A stretch of 64,000 nucleotides of DNA. It comes from an uncultured Erysipelotrichaceae bacterium. GTDB lineage: Bacteria > Bacillota_I > Bacilli_A > RFN20 > CAG-826. The position numbers and the translations under genes were made by a program. Below are positions 25,474-34,016 of the stretch, piece by piece. The stretch's first letter is position 1. The number at the start of each line of letters is the position of its first letter. The notes under the pieces were generated by a model. That model had not been told where the DNA came from. It did not search any database and was given only the letters and a program-made list of their open reading frames with translations. Location of the stretch: contig ONCO01000007.1 of the NCBI GenBank assembly GCA_900316365.1, positions 1 through 64,000 on the forward strand, in the 5' to 3' direction.

Positions 25474-27216
25474 TTAATCTTCGAAGAGATCTGGGAAGGT
25501 CTTCTTGAAGTAGTCGTAGATAGCCTGGTCGTGATAGGAGAGGGCCGCTTCCTTGATGTAGTACTGGTTAGAGTTCTTGGTGTAGGAAGTGTTGTCGGCG
25601 AGCATGTAGGAAACCTGATATTCGACTTCCATTAAGATGTCGCCATTGCTCTCGCCACCATAGTAGTCGGCAGAACCGGCTCTAAGTTTGGAGTTCTTGA
25701 CGGCCTCATCGACGCGGCAGATGTACCATGTGCCGGAATCCTTTTCCTTTAAGAGGATTGGGGTGGCATCGAAGTCAGCCGTATCATTGTTCTCGTAAGC
25801 TTCACGAGTGAGGTAGTATTCGCCATCGACATAGGAACCGTAGTTCTTCTCGGCGTTGGCCTTGAAGTCGGCGGCAGCCTTTTCGGCTGGGGTGGCGACG
25901 TCAGTGGCGACGACGTTCTTGAAGAGGCGTTCCTTGTAGGTGGAGGCTAAGCTACCGATGGAGGATTCGTTGAACCAACCTTCGGTGGTGTGGTCAAGAG
26001 CGGTGAGGGCCTGGACCTTGATTTCCATACCGACGTTAGCTTCGTGAGCACCGTTGCCGGTGAAGTCAGCGTAGACGGTGGAGTCGTTGGTGTAGCGGTT
26101 GCCGACCTTGATCTTAGCGTAGTCGGTGAGGTAGCCACCATAGGTGGTTTCCTTGTAAGCGACTGGGCTATAGGTGTCGAGTAAGCCGAAGGCGGCGATT
26201 TCAGAGGATGGGATCTCGGTGAAGTTCGCGGCGGCATAGACATCTTTAGCGGCCTCGAGGAGGTTGCCAGTCCAACCGGTGAGGGCACCCTTGTAGAGGT
26301 CAGCTAAGAAGTTGAGGTCTTTGGAGGTGGTGCCGTAGTGGTCGGCGATGGCCTGCTTCTTTTCGGCGGAGAGGCCAGTGGACTTACCGCTGAGAACCAA
26401 GGAAGCGTAAGCGTTCATGAGGTTCTGGGTGGAGTCCGCGTAGTTGGCATTGTTGGCAAGGCTGATGTACTGGACCTTACGGGCAGCACTACGGCCTAAG
26501 GCAATGTAGTTGTTGGAGATGAGGTAGTCCTGGACCAAGGCCTTCTTGTAGAGGTCTGGGAGGATGTTGCGCTCAATGTAATCCTTATAAATAGTAAGGT
26601 AGTTGTCCTGATAGAACTTTTTGACTTCATCGGTGCCATAGCCGTTCTTGTCGTTATAGGCGACGGAGACGTTGGTCTGGATGCCGGTGTAGCCAGCTCC
26701 GCTATTGCCCTTGAAGTCAGCGGTGGCAACGTCACCGAGCTTGTAGAGGGCGTCCTTCTGAGTGTTGTAGAAACGCTCTTCGAAGAAGCGGCTGTTCTTG
26801 GTGTAAGAGGAAGAGGTGGTATAGCCGAGGAAAGTGTGGTTGATCTTCTCCAAGATGTTGTTGTAGAAGGCCTTGACAGCTTTTCCGTCTTTGAAGGCTT
26901 TGTGGCTGGCGGCCCAAGCAGAACCGTCGGTCGCGGCAGCGGCCTGGAGTTCTTCGAAGGTGCCATAACGGCCTTCGGCGATCTTGAGGAGGACGTTGTT
27001 TAAGACCTTCTCAGAGTTGCCGTCGCCGGATTTGACTAAGGCGTCATAGATCTCGCCGAGGTTGTTGTTCGGGAGTTTGGCGCCGTCGCCGGTGAGAATC
27101 TGTTCGTCGTAATCCTTCTTGGTGAGGGAAACTTCGACATCATCGCAGGCGGCCATCGCTGTGACCGCTAATAAAGAGGTAAGTCCAAGTAAGACTTTCT
27201 TAGTTTTATTTAACAC
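25474..27216 (-). CDS. Secreted lipoprotein, paired with a PrsA-like foldase
   Basis: 580 residues from a GTG at 27216, preferred over the upstream frame start because AAAGGAGGAGC precedes it and the signal peptide then begins properly (MLNKTKKVLLGL). The lipobox ends at Cys24. The mature protein is rich in Ala, Tyr, Asp, Lys and has helical N-terminal parts like SurA/PrsA/trigger-factor-type chaperones (residues 40-250), but I cannot point to a parvulin signature. Its start overlaps the end of the PrsA-like gene by 11 bp, so translation is coupled. A joint role in folding exported proteins is inferred. It ends with an Asp/Glu-rich tail. Confidence 0.7.
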   Translation of the reverse strand: MLNKTKKVLLGLTSLLAVTAMAACDDVEVSLTKKDYDEQILTGDGAKLPNNNLGEIYDALVKSGDGNSEKVLNNVLLKIAEGRYGTFEELQAAAATDGSAWAASHKAFKDGKAVKAFYNNILEKINHTFLGYTTSSSYTKNSRFFEERFYNTQKDALYKLGDVATADFKGNSGAGYTGIQTNVSVAYNDKNGYGTDEVKKFYQDNYLTIYKDYIERNILPDLYKKALVQDYLISNNYIALGRSAARKVQYISLANNANYADSTQNLMNAYASLVLSGKSTGLSAEKKQAIADHYGTTSKDLNFLADLYKGALTGWTGNLLEAAKDVYAAANFTEIPSSEIAAFGLLDTYSPVAYKETTYGGYLTDYAKIKVGNRYTNDSTVYADFTGNGAHEANVGMEIKVQALTALDHTTEGWFNESSIGSLASTYKERLFKNVVATDVATPAEKAAADFKANAEKNYGSYVDGEYYLTREAYENNDTADFDATPILLKEKDSGTWYICRVDEAVKNSKLRAGSADYYGGESNGDILMEVEYQVSYMLADNTSYTKNSNQYYIKEAALSYHDQAIYDYFKKTFPDLFED

Positions 27217-29191
27217 CGCAAGCTCCTCCTTTCGCCCAGAGGCCGGTTCCATTCTTCGCGTCAGTTCCGCTGTAGCCGATAGCGCAGGTTTCGCTGATTA
27301 ACTCGCCCATGCCGTCGTTGTCGGCGTCACCGCCGTGACGCTGTTTTTCCTGATAAGAGAGGAATTCCGCGTAGGTAACCCACTTATCATTGAAGTCTTT
27401 GGTTTCGTTACGCTTGGAGCTCTCACGCTTGGTGGAGATGTAACGATTGATGAGTTCCTCGACCCAGCTGTTCTTCTCGTTGAACTTGAGCTGTTCGCTC
27501 TTGACCAAGCTTTCGAAGATGTAGGTGTTGAGGTTGTTGTTGTAACCCTTGATCTTGGTTCTGACAGTGTCGGAACGTTGCATTGGGGTGTTGGTGCCGC
27601 CCTTAATGAAGTTGGTGTAGGTCAAGAGGCCGGTCTTATCGGTCTCGCTGACGGTTGGGTATTCGGCCTTTTCTGGAGTATGGATGGTGTAGTACTGAGA
27701 AAGGGTCGCGGTACCGGCGGTCTTGGCGGTCAACTCAGCCGCGGCATCGGTGCCGTTGAAGGAGCTGCCGAATTCGTCTAACGCAGAGCGGTTGATGACG
27801 ATGAAGTGGATACCTTCATAGGAGCCGCTGGCGCCAGCGCGGACGGCGAGAACGATTCTGCCGGCCTTATCGGTGAGGACGTTTTCGTTGGTGCCGCCGT
27901 TACGAGCGGAGACATCGACGAGTCCCTTGGTGTTGACGGAGAAGCCTGGGAGAGCAGCGTAGGTCGCGCTGGCAGTGCCCATATCGTTGTAGGCTTCGAT
28001 CACCCCTGGATTGTCGTTGGTCGCGACATTGTAGGCGATTTCGTTTGGAACGATGACCGCAACGTTGTGCTTATTGAAGTACTTGTTGAAGATAACGTTT
28101 CTTGGATAGAAGGTGGCGTTACCGTCGTTGATGCTAACACCATCGGCGTCTTCGATTTCAGCAGCGGAAGCAAGGGCGACCGCGGCGCCATATGGGATGG
28201 TGCCAATGCCGAGGTTTTCGAAGTAGGTCTTCGCGTTGGTGGTAGTGGAGTTGATGGTGGCGGAATCATCTGGGAGCAAGTTGGCCTTGTTCTCAGCGTT
28301 TCTGCGACCAGCAGCGATATCAGCGGTCTTGTTGTAGATCGCGTCATAGGCATACATGCCAAGACCGAATTCCTGGACGTATTCGTTGGTGACAGTGTTC
28401 TTATCAACGATGCCGAGATCGCCATAAGAAGCGGCGCTGCCATCATCGCTCATCGCAAAGGCGATAGAGCCGAAGGTCTGACGTTCGCTGGTGGTATCAC
28501 CGGCAAGGGCGCGGATGACGGTAGAGATCTGCTTCGCATCATCTTTGCTGATCTTGCCCTGGGTAAGGCTGGAATCGGCGTCGAGCTTAACAAGAATGTG
28601 GCTGACGTGATATGGAACCTTCTCGGTGAGATAGCCTTTATCGTCGGCGACGTTCGCATCGGCGATGGATGGGAAGGTTGGTTTGCCGTTGGCATCAACG
28701 CCATCGCGCATCCATTCGATGTGCTCATCATCGTAGTAGTTCTTCTCGAACTTGGCTTTTTCTAAGGTGTAAACCTCAGCGTCGAAGAGCTCGTCGATGT
28801 TGTCGACGTTCTTGCTGTCGAGCAACTTCTCGAGTTCGGCCTCATAGGTGGTACCGTTGGACTTACGGTTCTTTTCGGCCGTCTCTAAGGTGTCGTTGAC
28901 CTTATTCTGCGCGTCAGCGTTGATTTGATCTTTGACGCTCTTCTGGCTTGGGGCCTCATAGTAGTGGCGAATCAAAATTTCATAGACTTTATCGAACGCG
29001 GTGCTAGCAGCGGTAGAGTTGTTATTCACCGAGTCGAAAAGGTCGTTAGCGGTATATTTGACAGACGTGCCGTCTTCCGCCTTGAAAGTGAGCACCACAC
29101 CCTCGTTAGCAGTGACTTCGTTGCAACCGCTTAGACCAATAGCGGTGGCAGCAACTGCCGCGAGTCCGAGGGATAGTTTTGCTTTTTTCAT
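27206..29191 (-). CDS. PrsA-like lipoprotein foldase with parvulin domain
   Basis: 661 residues from the ATG at 29191 (GGAGG about 14 bases upstream; an in-frame ATG at 29221 lies before the ribosome site). Lipobox ends at Cys23. A helical SurA-N-like region (about 45-190) is followed by a parvulin-type domain starting at YHVSHILVKLD (about 194) with FGSIAFAMSDDGSAASYGDLG. It should act outside the membrane on newly exported proteins. About twice the length of Bacillus PrsA: the segment after residue 320 includes an unassigned region and a C-terminal GTGLWAKGG tail. Overlaps the next lipoprotein gene. Confidence 0.82.
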   Translation of the reverse strand: MKKAKLSLGLAAVAATAIGLSGCNEVTANEGVVLTFKAEDGTSVKYTANDLFDSVNNNSTAASTAFDKVYEILIRHYYEAPSQKSVKDQINADAQNKVNDTLETAEKNRKSNGTTYEAELEKLLDSKNVDNIDELFDAEVYTLEKAKFEKNYYDDEHIEWMRDGVDANGKPTFPSIADANVADDKGYLTEKVPYHVSHILVKLDADSSLTQGKISKDDAKQISTVIRALAGDTTSERQTFGSIAFAMSDDGSAASYGDLGIVDKNTVTNEYVQEFGLGMYAYDAIYNKTADIAAGRRNAENKANLLPDDSATINSTTTNAKTYFENLGIGTIPYGAAVALASAAEIEDADGVSINDGNATFYPRNVIFNKYFNKHNVAVIVPNEIAYNVATNDNPGVIEAYNDMGTASATYAALPGFSVNTKGLVDVSARNGGTNENVLTDKAGRIVLAVRAGASGSYEGIHFIVINRSALDEFGSSFNGTDAAAELTAKTAGTATLSQYYTIHTPEKAEYPTVSETDKTGLLTYTNFIKGGTNTPMQRSDTVRTKIKGYNNNLNTYIFESLVKSEQLKFNEKNSWVEELINRYISTKRESSKRNETKDFNDKWVTYAEFLSYQEKQRHGGDADNDGMGELISETCAIGYSGTDAKNGTGLWAKGGACGVK

Positions 29192-29232
29192 TAGGACTCT
29201 TTCCTCCTTGTCTTTTGACATAGCGTGTTAAT

Positions 29233-29252
29233 GATATTCTTTTAGGAATATC
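29233..29252. promoter_or_regulatory. Palindrome upstream of the PrsA-like gene
   Basis: GATATTC-N6-GAATATC, a perfect 7+7 inverted repeat 41 bp upstream of the PrsA-like ATG in the divergent region with sufC. It is spaced like a dimeric repressor operator; as RNA it would form a 7-bp hairpin with an A/T-rich loop. Confidence 0.45.
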
Positions 29253-29443
29253 GTTACAACAAGGATTTTTAAAAGATAATCTTCGACTGCCACATCGTTT
29301 TTATCTTTTTGCGTCAAAGCAGGTCAATTTTTGCCAAATCGGGCTCTTATTTCGGTAATTCCCCCTTTTTTGAGCAAGAGTTATCGCTTTTATTGTTTAT
29401 CGCGTCTTGGGTGGCTAGAATAGTTCCGCTTTCGGAGGTAGTT

Positions 29444-30271
29444 ATGTCCGTTTTAAGAATTGAAAACCTACACGTTTCCGTTCAAGAGAAAGAAATCTTG
29501 AAGGGCGTTAACCTAACAGTCAGTGAGGGCGAAACCCTCGCCTTATTGGGCCCAAATGGCCATGGTAAATCCACGCTTCTCGCCGCGATTATGGGCAACC
29601 CAAATTTCACGGTCACTGAAGGTCATGTTTATCTCGATGATGTCGACCTTTTGAGCTTGTCCGTCGACCAGCGCAGCAAAGCCGGCGTCTTCCTTGCGAT
29701 GCAGTATCCCAGCGAGATCCCTGGAGTCAACTCCGCGGACTTCCTCAAAGCTGCTATGAATGCCCATCGCGGAAAGCCGATGTCCTTGTTCCAGTTCTAT
29801 TCTTCTCTCCAGAACGCCTACAAGGAAATGGGCATCCCGTTCGAAATGAGCAACCGTAATTTGAACGAAGGCTTCTCCGGCGGTGAGAAAAAACGTAACG
29901 AGATCCTTCAGATGAAACTTCTCGACCCACAGTTCGCGCTTCTAGACGAAATCGATTCTGGTCTTGATGTCGATGCGATGCAGGTCGTCGCGAAAGCCAT
30001 CAAAGAGGAACAGGCCAAGGGTCGCGGCTTCCTCGTCGTTTCCCATTACGCCCGCCTTTACGACATGATCCATCCGACCCGCGCGGCCGTCCTTATCAAT
30101 GGTCGTATCGCTGTCACCGGCGGACCGGAATTGGTCCAGAAGATTGACACCAAAGGCTACGAATGGATCCGCGAAGAATATGGCATCAACGTCGACAAAG
30201 AGGAGCAGCCAATGAATAAGGTCTCCATCGGCGTCTGCGCTACTAAGGAAATCATCAAAAACGGCAAATAA
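29444..30271 (+). CDS. sufC: Fe-S cluster assembly ATPase SufC
   Basis: 275 residues. Walker A GPNGHGKST at 36-44, signature GFSGGEKKRNE, Walker B FALLDEIDSGLD, all SufC-like. SufC drives the SufB-SufD scaffold that builds Fe-S clusters. The ATG at 29444 has CGGAGG 6 bases ahead; the longer frame from 29309 has no ribosome site. First gene of sufC-sufD-sufS-sufU-sufB, the Bacilli order. The C-terminal 20 residues after DKEEQPMNK extend past the normal end. Confidence 0.95.
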   Translation: MSVLRIENLHVSVQEKEILKGVNLTVSEGETLALLGPNGHGKSTLLAAIMGNPNFTVTEGHVYLDDVDLLSLSVDQRSKAGVFLAMQYPSEIPGVNSADFLKAAMNAHRGKPMSLFQFYSSLQNAYKEMGIPFEMSNRNLNEGFSGGEKKRNEILQMKLLDPQFALLDEIDSGLDVDAMQVVAKAIKEEQAKGRGFLVVSHYARLYDMIHPTRAAVLINGRIAVTGGPELVQKIDTKGYEWIREEYGINVDKEEQPMNKVSIGVCATKEIIKNGK

Positions 30272-30274
30272 GTT

Positions 30275-30952
30275 ATGGATTTAGTTTTAGTTGATGAAGA
30301 GATTTCTGACCGCGTCATCGAGGTAAAAGAAGGCGAAAGCCTTAATCTTAACCTCGCGGCTTTCAAAGCGTTCCCTGCGGTCAAAATCGATATCAAGGTA
30401 GCGAGAAACGCCACCTTAACCGCCGTGTTCGCGGACTTCTCCAAAGGCGAGGGCCGCTTCGTTTTAAATGTCTACCTTGAAGATGAAGGAGCTTCCTGCG
30501 ATTGGCATCTCGCCGCGCTTGGTAATGGCACCTCCCGCAAGGTCTTCGATACCTCTGTTTGGCATAACTCCCCACATACCACCGGAAGCATGTCCAACTA
30601 TGGCATCTGCCGTGACGAAAGCCGTTTGACTTTCACCGGCACCAGCGAGATCAAAAGAGGCTCGAAAGGCTCCTCGACTCGCCAGAGTGCAAAGATTATA
30701 GTCTTTGACCCCCTCTCCGACGGCAAGTGCTCCCCGATTTTGAACATCGACGAGAACGACGTCACCGCTAGCCACGCCGCTATCGTTGGCAAACTTAACG
30801 AGGATCATCTCTTTTATATCATGTCCAGAGGCCTTTCTATGGACGATGCAAAACGTTTAATCACCCTTGGCTACATGAAGCCAATCGAAGCGTATTTCAC
30901 CTCTGATTCTCTTAAGCAGAGAATCGACGATGCGATTGAAGGAGGTATCTGA
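30275..30952 (+). CDS. sufD: Fe-S cluster assembly protein SufD (short form)
   Basis: 225 residues, about half the length of Bacillus SufD. The C-terminal core of the SufB/D fold is present: GICRDESRLTFTGTSEIKRGSKGSSTRQSAKI, then HAAIVGKLNEDHLFYIMSRGLSMDDAKRLI, which parallels a block near the SufB C terminus. The large N-terminal helical part is missing. It should pair with SufB. Stop is followed after one base by the sufS ATG. Confidence 0.88.
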   Translation: MDLVLVDEEISDRVIEVKEGESLNLNLAAFKAFPAVKIDIKVARNATLTAVFADFSKGEGRFVLNVYLEDEGASCDWHLAALGNGTSRKVFDTSVWHNSPHTTGSMSNYGICRDESRLTFTGTSEIKRGSKGSSTRQSAKIIVFDPLSDGKCSPILNIDENDVTASHAAIVGKLNEDHLFYIMSRGLSMDDAKRLITLGYMKPIEAYFTSDSLKQRIDDAIEGGI

Positions 30953-30953
30953 G

Positions 30954-32189
30954 ATGATCGACCCAAAGAAGATTCGTCAGGACTTCCCGATGTATCGCAA
31001 CAACGTTACGATGCAAAAGAAGCCATTAATCTGGCTGGATAATGCCTCTACCACCTTCAAACCTGATTGCGTTATCGAGGCTATCACCGATTATTACACC
31101 AAAGAGACGTCCAACTCCCACCGTGGGGACTACGACCTTTGCTACAACATGGACATGAAGGTCCTTGAGAGCAGAAAAGCGGTGGCTCGTTTCATTAACT
31201 CCGATTCCCGTGAGGTTGTCTTTACCTCCGGAACCACCAATTCCATTAACCTTGTAGCCTTTGGCTATGGGGTCAAATACCTCAAAGAAGGCGATGAGAT
31301 TCTTTTAACCCAGGCCGAGCACGCTTCTAACGTCTTGCCATGGTTCAAAGTCGCTGAGATGACCGGCGCGGTCGTTAAGTACATCCCTCTTGAAGAGGAT
31401 GGCCGCTTAACCCCTGAGAACCTTGAGAAGACCATCACCGATAAGACCAAGATCGTCGCGGTGGCCCATGTCACCAATGTCTTAGGTTTCATCGCCCCAG
31501 CGAAGGAACTCGCCAAGATTGCCCATAAGCATGGGGCTATCTTCGTCCTCGATGGCGCTCAGTCCGTTCCGCATATCAAAACCGACGTCAAGGATATGGA
31601 CGTCGATTTCTTGGCCTTCAGCGGACATAAGCTCTGCGGTCCAACCGGCATCGGCGTGCTTTACGGCAAATACGAATTGCTCAACATGATGGAGCCATTT
31701 ATGACCGGAGGCGGCATGAATGCCAAATTCGATATGTGCGGCGACGTTGGCTATTTGGAACCCCCTCTTCGTTTCGAAGCGGGCACCCAGAACCTTGCCG
31801 GCATCTTAGGCCTTAAGCCTGCCATCGAATATCTCGAATCCCTCGGCATGGATAACATTGAGGCCTACGAGCACGAACTTAAGAAATACGCGGTCGAGAA
31901 ACTCCAAGAGACCGGCTGCGTCACCATTTATAACGCCACGAGCGAAGGCGGCATCGTCACCTTCAACATCAATGGCGTTTTCGCCCAGGACGGCGCCACT
32001 TACTTAAACAGCAAGGGCATCGCCTGCAGAAGTGGTCAGCACTGCGCCAAGATCCTCATCGACTTCCTTGGCACCGTCGCCACGATCCGCGCCAGCTTCT
32101 ATTTCTACACCACGAAGGAAGATATCGACGCGTTGGTAGAAGCGGTCAAAACCGCGAAGGAGGAATACTTAAATGCCTACTTCATTTGA
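30954..32189 (+). CDS. sufS: Cysteine desulfurase SufS
   Basis: 411 residues. PLP-dependent group II desulfurase that takes sulfur from cysteine. The PLP lysine is in FSGHKLCGPTG (about residue 226) and the catalytic Cys in ACRSGQHCA (about 363). HVTNVLGFIAP and ASTTFKPDCVI are further family blocks. GGAGG lies 8 bases before the ATG at 30954; the frame start at 30930 is inside sufD. The end overlaps sufU by 17 bp. Confidence 0.95.
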   Translation: MIDPKKIRQDFPMYRNNVTMQKKPLIWLDNASTTFKPDCVIEAITDYYTKETSNSHRGDYDLCYNMDMKVLESRKAVARFINSDSREVVFTSGTTNSINLVAFGYGVKYLKEGDEILLTQAEHASNVLPWFKVAEMTGAVVKYIPLEEDGRLTPENLEKTITDKTKIVAVAHVTNVLGFIAPAKELAKIAHKHGAIFVLDGAQSVPHIKTDVKDMDVDFLAFSGHKLCGPTGIGVLYGKYELLNMMEPFMTGGGMNAKFDMCGDVGYLEPPLRFEAGTQNLAGILGLKPAIEYLESLGMDNIEAYEHELKKYAVEKLQETGCVTIYNATSEGGIVTFNINGVFAQDGATYLNSKGIACRSGQHCAKILIDFLGTVATIRASFYFYTTKEDIDALVEAVKTAKEEYLNAYFI

Positions 32190-32616
32190 ATTAACCCCGC
32201 AGATGATGCGTGAAATCATCATGGACCATTACAGTGCCCCAAGGCACAAGATGAATCCAAAAGATGAGGGAATGTATCAGAAAACCCATTCCTCTTCCGT
32301 TAACTGCATCGACGATATCGACGTCTTTTTAAAGACCGAGAACGGTGTGGTGGTTGACGCTCTTTGGAATGGCGTCGCCTGCGCTATCTCCACGGCTTCG
32401 ACCGATATCCTTTGCGATTTGCTCATCGGCAAGAACGAGAAGGATGCCCAATACATCATCGACCAATATCACCACATGATTCACGAAGAGGAATACGACG
32501 CCTCCGTCCTCGAAGAGGCCCTCGCTTTCATGAATACCTCCAAGCAGGCGGCCAGAATCCATTGCGCTACTATCGGCTGGGACGCTTTCGAAGAACTTAT
32601 GAAGGAGGGCAAATAA
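32173..32616 (+). CDS. sufU: Zinc-dependent sulfurtransferase SufU
   Basis: 147 residues. Accepts persulfide sulfur from SufS. Zinc ligands are visible: NCIDD (Cys45, Asp47), GVACAIS (Cys70) and RIHC near the C terminus. The insertion between the second and third ligand found in SufU, not IscU, is present. GGAGG precedes the ATG within the end of sufS; the stop shares one base with the sufB ATG. Confidence 0.95.
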   Translation: MPTSFELTPQMMREIIMDHYSAPRHKMNPKDEGMYQKTHSSSVNCIDDIDVFLKTENGVVVDALWNGVACAISTASTDILCDLLIGKNEKDAQYIIDQYHHMIHEEEYDASVLEEALAFMNTSKQAARIHCATIGWDAFEELMKEGK

Positions 32617-34013
32617 TGGAAGACGAAAAGAGTTTCCTTGATAAGAAATACGAGTACGGCTTCCACGACGAAGACACCTCGATCCTCGATACCGGCAAAG
32701 GTATCAACGAAGACGTCATCCGCGCCATCTCCGCTTATAAGCATGAGCCGGAATGGATGCTCGAATTCCGTCTTAAGGCTTTCCGCATCTTTCAAAAGAT
32801 GCCTATGCCTTCCTACGGCCCAAAACTCGATTTAGATTTTGACTCCTATACCTACTTCACCCGTATGACCGAAGGGGAGAAGAGCAAATGGGAAGACGTC
32901 CCTGAGACGGTTAAGAACACTTTCCAGAAACTCGGCATCCCAGAAGCGGAGCAGAAATACCTTTCTGGCGTTTCTACCCAATACGAATCCGAAGTCGTTT
33001 ATCACAACATGCTTCAGGAAGTTAAGGATAAAGGCGTCATCTTCCTTTCTACCGATATGGGTCTCCAACTCTTCCCGGAGATCTTCAAGAAATACTTCGC
33101 GACCGTTATCCCTATCGCCGACAACAAATTCGCGGCCCTTAACTCCGCTTGCTGGAGCGGTGGCAGCTTCATCTACGTCCCTAAAGGCGTGAAACTCGAG
33201 AAGCCGCTTCAGAGCTATTTCCGCATCAACAACCAAAAGACCGGTCAGTTCGAACGCACCCTCATCATCGCCGACGAAGGAAGCGATATCCATTACGTCG
33301 AAGGCTGCACCGCCCCGGTCTATAGCCAGGAATCCTTCCATACCGGCGTCGTTGAGATTGTCGTCTTAAAAGGCGCCCACGTCCGTTACTCGACCATCCA
33401 GAACTGGTCTACCAACATCCTTAACCTCGTCACGCAAAGAGCCAAGGTCGAGGAAGATGGCTTCATGGAATGGGTCGACGGCAATATCGGTTCCTCCCTT
33501 ACTATGAAATACCCAGCCTGCATCCTTCATGGCGACCGTGCCAAAGGTAGCGTCATCTCCATTGCCGTTGCTAATAACGGCCAGTATCAGGATGCCGGCG
33601 CGAGAATGATCCATCAGGGAAAGGATACTTCCTCCACAATCGTCTCTAAATCCGTCGTCCACCATGGCGGCGTCGCCAATTACCGTGGCACCGTCCGCAT
33701 GGAAGAAGGAGCCACCGGCTCTAAGGCGCACGTCGAATGCGACACCCTCATCTTGGACGATATCTCTCGTTCGGACACCATCCCAACCAACGAGATTAAG
33801 AACGCCGATAGCTATATCGAGCACGAGGCTACGGTTTCTAAGATCAATCAGGACCAGCTCTTCTATTTGATGTCTCGTGGCATCAGCGAGAAGGATGCGA
33901 CCCACATGATCGTCATGGGATTCATCGAACCATTCAGCAAAGAGCTTCCGATGGAATACGCGGTTGAGCTCAATCAGCTGATTAAAATGGACATGTCGGG
34001 CTCAATTGGATAA
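32616..34013 (+). CDS. sufB: Fe-S cluster assembly scaffold SufB
   Basis: 465 residues from the ATG at 32616, full family length. Blocks seen: [19 protein letters not shown] at the start, [37 protein letters not shown] and the C-terminal [19 protein letters not shown]. It forms the cluster-building scaffold with SufC and SufD. AAGGAGG lies 7-8 bases upstream inside sufU. mnmG follows after 3 bp, so the SUF and mnmG genes are probably cotranscribed. Confidence 0.96.
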   Translation: MEDEKSFLDKKYEYGFHDEDTSILDTGKGINEDVIRAISAYKHEPEWMLEFRLKAFRIFQKMPMPSYGPKLDLDFDSYTYFTRMTEGEKSKWEDVPETVKNTFQKLGIPEAEQKYLSGVSTQYESEVVYHNMLQEVKDKGVIFLSTDMGLQLFPEIFKKYFATVIPIADNKFAALNSACWSGGSFIYVPKGVKLEKPLQSYFRINNQKTGQFERTLIIADEGSDIHYVEGCTAPVYSQESFHTGVVEIVVLKGAHVRYSTIQNWSTNILNLVTQRAKVEEDGFMEWVDGNIGSSLTMKYPACILHGDRAKGSVISIAVANNGQYQDAGARMIHQGKDTSSTIVSKSVVHHGGVANYRGTVRMEEGATGSKAHVECDTLILDDISRSDTIPTNEIKNADSYIEHEATVSKINQDQLFYLMSRGISEKDATHMIVMGFIEPFSKELPMEYAVELNQLIKMDMSGSIG

Positions 34014-34016
34014 AAA

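Noticed and set aside
27806-28765. 319-codon open frame on the strand opposite the PrsA-like gene
   Set aside because: It is a shadow: the PrsA-like frame has a signal peptide, lipobox, ribosome site and parvulin motif, while the antisense frame is low-complexity Asp/Gly/Val.
32364-32615. 84-codon upstream extension of the sufB frame
   Set aside because: It lies inside sufU, is Arg/His-rich shadow sequence, and ATG 32616 has a proper ribosome site.
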